Assembly (NCBI GenBank): GCA_963663215.1
Contig: OY760140.1
Span: 372,001-436,000 of the forward strand
Length of the DNA: 64,000 bases
Direction of reading: 5' to 3'
From: BJGV01 sp003230615
Lineage (GTDB): Bacteria; Pseudomonadota; Gammaproteobacteria; Burkholderiales; Nitrosomonadaceae
In this document: piece by piece, positions 7,925-15,816 of the stretch
Numbering within the stretch: the stretch's first letter is position 1
Layout of the letters: every line of letters begins with the position of its first letter
Translations under genes and position numbers: made by a program
Notes under the pieces: generated by a model
Databases searched by the model: none
What the model was told of the DNA's origin: nothing
What the model saw: the letters and a program-made list of their open reading frames with translations, nothing else

Positions 7925-10708
7925 ATGAAACGCATGTTATTTAATGCGACACAGCCGGAAGAACTTCGGGTCGCCATTGTTGACGGTCAAAAACTTATTG
8001 ATCTTGACATTGAAACAGCCGGCAAAGAGCAGTACAAGAGTAACATCTACAAAGGCGTTGCTACCCGTATTGAGCCCAGCCTCGAAGCTGTATTTGTGGA
8101 CTATGGTGGCGAGCGTCACGGCTTTCTACCGTTCAAGGAAATTTCTAGATCTTATTTCAAGGAAGGCGCTGATCCTGCACGCTCTCGTATTCAAGATGTT
8201 CTACATGAGGACCAGGAATTTATTGTTCAGGTAGACAAGGATGGGCGCGGTACTAAGGGCGCGGCTCTTACTACATACATTTCACTGGCAGGGCGCCTTT
8301 TAGTTCTGATGCCCAACAACCCTCGTGGGGGTGGAGTATCTCGTCGTATTGAGGGCGAGGATCGCGCTGAACTGCGTGAGGTAATGTCGCAGCTCGATAT
8401 TCCACCAGGTATGAGCATTATTGCTCGGACTGCTGGTATAGGTCGTGTCGAAGAAGAGTTACAGTGGGATCTGAATTATCTGTTGCAGCTATGGCGTGCT
8501 ATTGAGGATGCTTCCAAGAACCAAAGCGGCGTATTTCTAATTTACCAGGAAAGCAGTTTAGTAACACGCGCCATACGTGATTACTTCCATCAAGAGATTG
8601 GTGAAATTCTGATTGATACTGAGAGCATTCATGAGCAGGCCTACCAGTTTATGAGCCATGTTATGCCTGATAATGTCAGCCGCATCAAACTTTATAACGA
8701 TGATGTGCCGTTATTCTCGCGTTTTCAGATCGAACACCAAATTGAGACAGCTTATTCGCGGAAAGTAACGTTGCCTTCGGGTGGTGCAATAGTCATCGAT
8801 CATACTGAAGCATTGGTATCGGTTGATGTGAATTCAGCGCGTGCCACTTGTGGTTCAGATATCGAACAGACCGCTTTCAATACTAACTTGGAAGCAGCAG
8901 AAGAAATCGCACGCCAATTACGACTACGTGATCTGGGTGGGCTTATAGTTATTGATTTTATTGATATGGAGGTTACTCGTAACCAACGTGAAGTAGAGAA
9001 TTGCTTACATAACGCATTGCGTTATGACCGCGCACGAGTACAGGTAGGCAAGATTTCTCGATTTGGATTGCTAGAGTTGTCGCGCCAACGCTTACGTCCT
9101 TCATTGGGTGAGAGTAACTACATTTCATGTCCGCGTTGTCACAGTACTGGTCATATTCGTGGCACTGATTCCTCTGCGCTACATATTCTTAGGATCATTC
9201 AGGAAGAGGCGATGAAGGAGGGTACTGCCGCTCTTCATGTCCAGGTACCAGTGGATGTGGCTACATATCTGCTAAATGAAAAGCGTGCGGAGATTTATGC
9301 TATTGAAGCGCGATTGAAAGTAAATGTAATTTTGATTCCTAACGTTCATTTAGAAACACCAAACTATAATATTGATCGTTTGCGCCATGACAACGTAAAA
9401 CTAAGTGAGATTCGGACTAGTTATCAGATGGTAGAGAAACCGATTGAAGAAGTAAACTTACCGTCAGCTGTAAAAGAAGCAAAACCAATTCGACAAAAAG
9501 CAGCGGTGAGGAGTATTACACCATCGCAACCAGCCCCTATGCGTGAAAAGAAAATTCAGTCCGAACAAATATTTCCTTCTTTTCTGGACAGAGTTTTTGG
9601 TTGGTTCAAGCCAATAAGTAGTGAAGAGAAAGAAGCTGTAGAACCGAAACAGGCTAAGACAAAGTTGAAACGGCAAGATCGTGGACGTCATAGTCGCGAG
9701 GGGCGAGATCGAGAACGTAGTACCAAAAAAATAGGAGGTGTGCAGCAAGGAAGTGGTATTCACGGTGAATCTATGAGTGAAACAGGGGGTGCTCTAATTC
9801 AGGGGCGAGAGGTAGATTCTAAACATTCTTCGCGTGGCAAACAAAAAAACCAGCGAGAGCAACCCCCCCATAAAAAACAGTCACATTCTTCGCGTGATGA
9901 GAAAGTTAAAACAGAAACTAAGTCTTTGATAAAAGGCGAGCTACTACCAGTCGAAAATCAGATGGCACAGGGCGAAGACAGTGGACGCTCACGCCGGCGT
10001 CGCGGTGGCAGACAGCGTGATCGGGCTGAGCGTTTAGGACGAGATCAGAGGGGAGACGAGCAAGTCTCTGAATTAGACAGGCGCCCAACGCAACCTGTAG
10101 CCATGCGTGACGAGCCAACTTACGAGAAGACTGTTGAGTTTCATGTTGATGATGCTGTAGCAAAACCAATTTCTAATGAAACATCTATACTCTCTTCATC
10201 TCGTCAGCAGGAAATAGGGGTGTCCACAGTAGCGGAACCTATTCCTCTTGTTAAAACTGTGCATACAGATGGAAATACTCCTGTGACGGGGCCAGATGTA
10301 TCTCAACTAATATCCGAGGTGGAAGAATCACCAGTTGTAGAAAAACCTATTAAAGATCCGATAATTTCTCCGAACATGTCTTCTCCAGCCACAGAAGTGG
10401 AAGAACCTTTTCAAGATAAGTTTACTGGAGTTCAGGGTATGGACTTAGCAGCAAAACCAGAAGTGTCATCCAAATCTGAGCCCAAAGTAATTCAGCAGCC
10501 TCCAATATCAGGCGATATCAAATCACGGGATTTAATCGAAAGTGGGTTGGTCATGATCGAGACAATACCAGGGAAAAGAAAAACTAGGGAGAAGGTTACT
10601 ACGACCAAAGATACAGCGTTACCAAAACAGCGAAGAGAAAGGTCTATTGCACAGCCGGAAGTAGAACATGGTCCACTAGTACAAATTGAGACACACAAAC
10701 AAAAGTGA
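7925..10708 (+). CDS. rne: Ribonuclease E
   Basis: RNase E is the main endoribonuclease of mRNA decay and rRNA/tRNA processing and scaffolds the degradosome at the inner membrane. From the ATG at 7925 the protein has 927 residues and begins MKRMLFNATQPEELRVAIVDG, nearly identical to the E. coli start. The upstream GTG at 7856 would add 23 atypical residues; GGGAGA precedes the ATG at a suitable distance. The S1 domain spans about residues 35-125. Catalytic metal ligands are Asp301 (DVNSAR) and Asp344 (VIDFIDME). The zinc-link CPRC lies at 402-405. After about residue 515 the protein is disordered and charged, with an Arg-rich RNA-binding stretch (SRRRRGGRQRDRAERLGR). The long leader suggests autoregulation. 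Confidence 0.96.
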   Translation: MKRMLFNATQPEELRVAIVDGQKLIDLDIETAGKEQYKSNIYKGVATRIEPSLEAVFVDYGGERHGFLPFKEISRSYFKEGADPARSRIQDVLHEDQEFIVQVDKDGRGTKGAALTTYISLAGRLLVLMPNNPRGGGVSRRIEGEDRAELREVMSQLDIPPGMSIIARTAGIGRVEEELQWDLNYLLQLWRAIEDASKNQSGVFLIYQESSLVTRAIRDYFHQEIGEILIDTESIHEQAYQFMSHVMPDNVSRIKLYNDDVPLFSRFQIEHQIETAYSRKVTLPSGGAIVIDHTEALVSVDVNSARATCGSDIEQTAFNTNLEAAEEIARQLRLRDLGGLIVIDFIDMEVTRNQREVENCLHNALRYDRARVQVGKISRFGLLELSRQRLRPSLGESNYISCPRCHSTGHIRGTDSSALHILRIIQEEAMKEGTAALHVQVPVDVATYLLNEKRAEIYAIEARLKVNVILIPNVHLETPNYNIDRLRHDNVKLSEIRTSYQMVEKPIEEVNLPSAVKEAKPIRQKAAVRSITPSQPAPMREKKIQSEQIFPSFLDRVFGWFKPISSEEKEAVEPKQAKTKLKRQDRGRHSREGRDRERSTKKIGGVQQGSGIHGESMSETGGALIQGREVDSKHSSRGKQKNQREQPPHKKQSHSSRDEKVKTETKSLIKGELLPVENQMAQGEDSGRSRRRRGGRQRDRAERLGRDQRGDEQVSELDRRPTQPVAMRDEPTYEKTVEFHVDDAVAKPISNETSILSSSRQQEIGVSTVAEPIPLVKTVHTDGNTPVTGPDVSQLISEVEESPVVEKPIKDPIISPNMSSPATEVEEPFQDKFTGVQGMDLAAKPEVSSKSEPKVIQQPPISGDIKSRDLIESGLVMIETIPGKRKTREKVTTTKDTALPKQRRERSIAQPEVEHGPLVQIETHKQK

Positions 10709-10774
10709 TCGAAATTAAGAAAATATGAAGTAGGGAACTCCCCCTGTTTTAATTTGTAACAAATTCGCTTGTGT

Positions 10775-11263
10775 CTAGGTTTCTTTACAAATGCGGTGAA
10801 GGAGTTCTTGTCCTGCATCCTCTATCATATTCAGTACTTTTTCAAAACCTTGATGTCCACCAAAATATGGATCAGGTACTTCTTCGTGTTCGGAGAATTT
10901 TTTACTGTACTGCATTAACATCCCAAGTTTATGGTTATGCTGTGGTGGGCAGAGTTTATTGAGTATGGCGAAATTATGTTTATCCATCGCAAGAATATGG
11001 TGAAATGTGTTGAAGTCTTTTATATGCACCTGGCGAGCACGTAACTCTTTCATATCATAGCCACGTTGTATCGCCGCTTTCTGTGCCCGTCTATCTGGAG
11101 ATTCGCCAATATGAAAATCATGAGTACCAGCAGAATCGGCATGAATCACTTTCTCAAAACCTGCGGTTTTAATTTGATGTCTAAATACTATCTCTGCTGT
11201 GGGTGAGCGACAGATATTGCCCATGCAGACAAAAAGAACACTAATCTTTATATTATCTTCCAA
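10775..11263 (-). CDS. Low-molecular-weight protein-tyrosine phosphatase
   Basis: The 162-residue protein has the family P-loop VCMGNICRS with nucleophile Cys13 and Arg19. The general acid is Asp131 in DPYFGG. These proteins dephosphorylate phosphotyrosine in tyrosine kinases of polysaccharide export or act more generally. No Wzc-like kinase is nearby, so the partner is unknown. It is convergent with rne (66 bp apart) and lies downstream of the phosphomannomutase gene on the same strand. Confidence 0.92.
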   Translation of the reverse strand: MEDNIKISVLFVCMGNICRSPTAEIVFRHQIKTAGFEKVIHADSAGTHDFHIGESPDRRAQKAAIQRGYDMKELRARQVHIKDFNTFHHILAMDKHNFAILNKLCPPQHNHKLGMLMQYSKKFSEHEEVPDPYFGGHQGFEKVLNMIEDAGQELLHRICKET

Positions 11264-11326
11264 TTTTATTGAACTAAGCCAGCGTACAAATTAAATTTAT
11301 TAATAACGCAATGCAGCATGGGGCTT

Positions 11327-12703
11327 TTAAAATGGCAATATTGCATCAGGCTTAGCTTGCAGGATAACCTTACGGAAATCATCTTGTATTCGTTTTAATA
11401 CTATCTTGTTATCCGCCTCAAATCGTAACACGACTACTGGTGTTGTGTTAGATGAGCGCGCCAAGCCAAAGCCATCTTTGTATTCTACTCGCAGCCCGTC
11501 AACGGTTATGACTTGCTCCGAGTTACTAAAGCGCGCAAATTTCTGTAGATGTGCGATAAGTTTATAGTTTTCACCTTCTTCTAGTCTGATTTGTAGTTCA
11601 GGCGTATTAATCGCATCGGGAATCGAATTTAATGTAGAGCTACTATCTACTTGGCGACTAAGTAATTCCAGTAAACGTGCGCCCGCATAAAGTCCGTCGT
11701 CGAATCCATACCATCGCTCCTTGAAAAAAATGTGCCCACTCATTTCACCTGCCAGCAAAGCGCCCGTTTCCTTCAGCTTAGCTTTTATAAATGAATGTCC
11801 AGTTTTCCACATAATTGGTTTACCACCGTGACGTTCAATCCATGGGGCTAAATTACGTGTACATTTAACATCAAAAATGATTTGTTCGCCGGGGTTCCTA
11901 GATAATACGTCGGCAGCAAATAACATTAGCTGGCGATCAGGATAAATAATGTTGCCTTTTTTTGTAACAACGCCTAAACGATCTCCATCACCATCAAAGG
12001 CGAGTCCAATTTCTGCATCGGTTGTATTGAGAGCATGGATTACATCACGTAGATTTTCAGGAACTGATGGATCGGGGTGATGATTGGGAAAATTGCCATC
12101 CACTTCACAAAAGATCTCGATTACTTCGCACCCTAGTCTTCGGTAGAGAATTGGTGCAAAAGCACCAGCTACACCATTACCGCAGTCAACGATAATTTTC
12201 ATCGGTCGCTCCAGTGTAATATCACTGGTAATACGATTTAGATACATTTCGGCTATATCTTGTTTTTTGTAGCTACCATTCCCACTAACAAGGTCATTGT
12301 TTTCAATCCGTATTCGTAAATCCTGTATCGTTTCGGCCGCTAAAGTTTCACCACCAAGTACAATTTTCAAACCATTGTAGTCAGGTGGATTGTGGCTACC
12401 GGTTACCATTACTCCAGAATAATTGCATAGCTCGTGCGCGGCAAAATAGAGCATAGGTGTGGCGATCATTCCTACATCTATTACGTTGATGCCGCTTATC
12501 TGTAAGCCCTTTGAAAGCGCTTGTGTTAGTTCCGGTCCGGAAAGTCTGCCATCACGTCCTATTGCTATTGATAAAAGACCACGAGCAAGTGCTTCAGAGC
12601 CAATGGCGTGACCAATAGCTTTGGTAATCTCAGCAGTTAATGTTTTGCCAACAATACCGCGTATGTCATAGGCCTTGAAAATTTCCTGAGGAAGTTTGTA
12701 CAT
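11327..12703 (-). CDS. Phosphomannomutase/phosphoglucomutase (AlgC/ManB type)
   Basis: This enzyme interconverts mannose or glucose 6-phosphate and 1-phosphate for sugar-nucleotide, LPS and polysaccharide synthesis. The 458-residue protein has all four alpha-D-phosphohexomutase domains. The phosphoserine loop is VTGSHNPPDYNG with Ser103, the Mg-binding loop is FDGDGDRLG with Asp237, Asp239 and Asp241, and the sugar-binding motif is GEMSGHIFFKE. The length fits Pseudomonas AlgC. The bifunctional specificity is inferred from family. It may be co-transcribed with the downstream phosphatase gene. Confidence 0.93.
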   Translation of the reverse strand: MYKLPQEIFKAYDIRGIVGKTLTAEITKAIGHAIGSEALARGLLSIAIGRDGRLSGPELTQALSKGLQISGINVIDVGMIATPMLYFAAHELCNYSGVMVTGSHNPPDYNGLKIVLGGETLAAETIQDLRIRIENNDLVSGNGSYKKQDIAEMYLNRITSDITLERPMKIIVDCGNGVAGAFAPILYRRLGCEVIEIFCEVDGNFPNHHPDPSVPENLRDVIHALNTTDAEIGLAFDGDGDRLGVVTKKGNIIYPDRQLMLFAADVLSRNPGEQIIFDVKCTRNLAPWIERHGGKPIMWKTGHSFIKAKLKETGALLAGEMSGHIFFKERWYGFDDGLYAGARLLELLSRQVDSSSTLNSIPDAINTPELQIRLEEGENYKLIAHLQKFARFSNSEQVITVDGLRVEYKDGFGLARSSNTTPVVVLRFEADNKIVLKRIQDDFRKVILQAKPDAILPF

Positions 12704-13024
12704 AGGAGAATTTGTAGTGTTAAAAACTTAGATATCTATTGATATAGACTTAAAAGTGTTTTGATTGTCTTCTTATTTGCGACCAAAGATAGTTATGTAT
12801 GATAATTCGTTTGATGATGACACTGGTAGTTATTCTTTAAAGAATTATTCTGGGCTCAATTGTGTCATGTAAGTAAAGTTCTCTTGCGAGTACTTGTGTC
12901 CAAAACACAAATCCCATAGAAGGTCAAATTTGACCACCATGGTACCCAGCTTTGTGCGAATATTTTTGCTAGTACCACCTATTTATTTAACGATAAAGTT
13001 GTTACGTAAGTATCAGTACGGAGG
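12704..13024. other. Intergenic region with two perfect palindromes, no gene seen
   Basis: 321 bp between the zinc-finger gene and phosphomannomutase. It contains two perfect 14-bp palindromes, ATTCTTTAAAGAAT (12832-12845) and GGTCAAATTTGACC (12922-12935), and a small hairpin TTGTGT/ACACAA near 12895-12911. No conserved coding frame was found on either strand. Betaproteobacteria often carry a heptosyltransferase gene downstream of the zinc-finger gene; none is present. Confidence 0.5.
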
Positions 13025-13231
13025 CTATGGATGACTTGCCACCATCGCTCCCTTGAGGGTGTACAGTGTACCGCAATATGGGCACAAAACTTGGCCAGTA
13101 CTTTCGATTGGCAGAAACACACGGGGATGTGAATTCCATAGCCGCATTGACGGTGTGGGACAGTGCAGCGGTAAATCCTCTATAGTAATTTCAATTTGGC
13201 GTTTCTCGTTATCTGTGGTGTGATTCTGCAT
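13025..13231 (-). CDS. Small CHCC-type zinc-finger protein
   Basis: A 68-residue protein of the zinc-finger family (COG4391) related to the NDUFS6 C-terminal domain. The putative ligands are visible: His and Cys in LPLHCPTP, His in NSHPRVFLPI, and the pair CPYCGTLY. Its function is unknown. It follows ilvE by 21 nt on the same strand, the usual betaproteobacterial arrangement, so it is probably co-transcribed with it. Confidence 0.88.
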   Translation of the reverse strand: MQNHTTDNEKRQIEITIEDLPLHCPTPSMRLWNSHPRVFLPIESTGQVLCPYCGTLYTLKGAMVASHP

Positions 13232-13252
13232 GAATTGATCTACTAGGTTTTG

Positions 13253-14173
13253 TCAAATATAAGTAAGCCAGTTAGCATGATTGTAAGCTTTGCCACTTAC
13301 ACAGTCAAAAAACATAGTCTGTATCCTAGCGGTGATTGGTCCACGTTTGCCGTTACCGATGATACGGTTATCAAGTTCGCGAATGGGCGTGACTTCTGCA
13401 GCAGTACCGGTAAAAAACGCTTCGTCTGCGCAATAAACCTCGTCACGGGTGATTCGTTTTTCGATTACAGGGATGCCGATCTCTTCAGCAAGCTCGATGA
13501 TTGAGGCGCGAGTGATACCTTCCAAACAAGAAGTCATGTCAGGAGTGTATAACTTATCATGCTTGATGATAAAAATATTTTCACCAGATCCTTCGGCCAC
13601 ATAGCCATCCACACCTAAGAGAAGAGCTTCATCGTAGCCGTCATGTATTACTTCTTGGTGGGCGAGCATTGAGTTTGCATACGTAGTAACTGACTTGGCG
13701 CGGCACATGTTGACGTTGACATGGTGGCGGGAAAACGATGAGGTCTTGACCCGAATACCTTTTTCGAGGCCATCTGTACCAAGATAGGCACCCCATGGCC
13801 AAGCCGCGATGGCCACGTGTACCGAGAGTTTTTTGGCAGAAATCCCCATGTCCTCAGAGCCGTAAAAAATAATAGGACGAATGTAGCAAGAATTCAGCCT
13901 ATTCTGTTTTACTACTTCAAGCTGAGCCTGCATCAACGTGGCTTTGTCGTATGGTATTTTCATCATGAAAATATGAGCTGAATTAAATAGACGGTCAGTG
14001 TGTTCAGATAGACGGAAAATAGCTGTGCCTCGAGTAGTTTGGTAGGCACGTATACCTTCGAACACCCCCATACCATAGTGAAGGGTGTGGGTAAGCACAT
14101 GCGTAGTAGCATTGCGCCAAGGAACCATTTTGCCATTGTTCCAGATCACGCCGTCTCTGTCAGCCATTGACAT
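13253..14173 (-). CDS. ilvE: Branched-chain amino acid aminotransferase
   Basis: IlvE is a fold-type IV PLP enzyme that transfers amino groups in the last step of valine, leucine and isoleucine synthesis. The 306-residue protein has the N-terminal HYGMGVFEGIRAY motif. The PLP lysine is Lys160 in CRAKSVTTYANS. The cofactor-binding motif EGSGENIFI and the C-terminal FFTGTAAEVTPI also match. An ATG two codons in is a possible alternative start. The zinc-finger gene follows. Confidence 0.95.
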   Translation of the reverse strand: MSMADRDGVIWNNGKMVPWRNATTHVLTHTLHYGMGVFEGIRAYQTTRGTAIFRLSEHTDRLFNSAHIFMMKIPYDKATLMQAQLEVVKQNRLNSCYIRPIIFYGSEDMGISAKKLSVHVAIAAWPWGAYLGTDGLEKGIRVKTSSFSRHHVNVNMCRAKSVTTYANSMLAHQEVIHDGYDEALLLGVDGYVAEGSGENIFIIKHDKLYTPDMTSCLEGITRASIIELAEEIGIPVIEKRITRDEVYCADEAFFTGTAAEVTPIRELDNRIIGNGKRGPITARIQTMFFDCVSGKAYNHANWLTYI

Positions 14174-14487
14174 TCAGGAACCCTCATGAATTATCTGAAA
14201 GATATATTCTAACTCATTTTTTATGGAGTAATGAGAACATGGGTTGTTTGAAAAATCAGCTTAGTTTTTACATTTGATATTTATAAGCAGCATGCTCTTA
14301 TATATATGATTTTTGTTCTTAATATTGTTATGGGTAGCCTAAAGTTTGTTGAACGGTTGTCGTAGTAATTATTGATAAAACTAAAAGAACTAGACTCATC
14401 ACAATAAAAATTTAGGGCTGACATAAAATGCTACCCAAATATTTTTGGCGGCATATTTATCGTATAAACGTACGGTAATAGCTTAAT
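14174..14487. other. Intergenic region, no gene seen
   Basis: 314 bp between the divergent ilvE and cyclase genes. It is AT-rich and should contain both promoters, but no promoter could be assigned with confidence and no coding frame or RNA gene was found. Confidence 0.5.
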
Positions 14488-15796
14488 GTGGACTTCTTGA
14501 GCGTGGATTCGGAGAAATTAATGGGCAGTGAAAGTAAAGGACTAGCTAAGTCTCTAGAATTAAGAGCCTACGCACCAGAAGACACTGTCGAAACAAAGCT
14601 CAAGAAGGACCTATTGATTCTTACTTGTGGGCTGATGAACGTTGGAGTGGTAGGTTGGTTAGTTAGGTATTTATTGGGCCATGGGTATTGAATTCTCTAC
14701 TACGGTACCTTTAGGTTACCAAGTCATTTCTGTTGCGTCTCTTGCGTTATTTCTTGTAACTCGAAACTTTGATCTTTTTCGTATCATACAATTGAGCTTA
14801 TTCCTGTTTGCTCCATTTGTTATGCAATGGAGCATAGGCAACTATGTTACTTCCAGTGGTGTGGCGCTTTGGGCATTCTTGGCTCCGTTGGGAGCGATGT
14901 TTCTCTATGGCTATCGCGCAGCAGTTCCTTGGTTCACAGCTTACATTATACTTAATGTACTATATGGATTTTTCGATTACTACCTGATGACTGGTGTTGA
15001 GAGTGGGGTGCCGCTAAAGACTATAGCCGTATTCTTCAGTCTAAATTTTGTTGTAGTCTCTACCTTTATATTTCTGCTAGTACGTTATTTTGTACGAGAG
15101 CAGGATATCATTAAAAAACATTTGGATGAGGAACACTCTTTACTACTCATGGAACAGCAGAAATCCGAGCGCCTCCTGCTCAACATGTTGCCAGCTCATA
15201 TTACCAAGCGATTAAAACAGGATTCGACTACGATTGCGGACGGACATGCTGACATAACAGTAGCGTTCGCTGACATTATAAACTTTACCCGTTTAACTGA
15301 GGAAATGTCTCCACAGCAAATGGTAGTGTTGCTGAATAACGTATTTTCTAGTTTTGACTCCCTGGTCGAAAAGTACGGTTTAGAGAAAATTAAAACCATT
15401 GGTGATGCATACATGGCAGCAGGGGGGTTAACCAATATACACTCTGAATATGTTTCCGCTATGGCTGACATGACTCTAGAGATGACTGAGCTAATTACCG
15501 TAAAACCAGAATTAAAAAAGTACAATTTAGGTATCCACATTGGCATAAGTACCGGGCCACTGGTAGGCGGAGTTATTGGCACTAAGCGTCTTGTATATGA
15601 CTTGTGGGGCGATACAGTAAATGTTGCTAGCCGTTTATCTACTTATGGTGTTTCTGGAAAAATCCAGGTAGACACCGTCACCTATAATCGACTTCGTAAT
15701 CGCTATCAGTTTGATGGTCCACACAAAGTTACAGTCAAGGGAAAAGGAGAGCTAACGATGTATTGGTTAGAAGGAGGACCCCAGGCAGGAAAGTGA
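14488..15796 (+). pseudogene. Membrane adenylate/guanylate cyclase split by a frameshift
   Basis: Class III cyclases make cAMP or cGMP. The gene is in two frames: 14488-14691 encodes a 67-residue N-terminal piece ending in a hydrophobic segment (ILTCGLMNVGVVGWLV). The next frame, 14681-15796, encodes 371 residues with further membrane segments and the whole catalytic domain. One surplus base between 14663 and 14688 explains the break; joining the frames gives ...GWLV-x-IYWAMGIEF, a continuous membrane segment. Catalytic residues in the second part are intact: Asp198 (FADIINF), Lys238 and Asp242 (KTIGDAYM), Asp307 (YDLWGD), Asn314 and Arg318 (VNVASR). An ATG at 14681 overlaps the first frame's stop by 11 nt, so a coupled or truncated active product is conceivable. 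Confidence 0.75.
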
Positions 15797-15816
15797 ATTT
15801 TTATTTTCAGATGGAA

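Noticed and set aside
12840..12950. Possible short minus-strand peptide starting MVVKFDLLW
   Set aside because: About 30 codons, no convincing ribosome binding site and generated by the GGTCAAATTTGACC palindrome.
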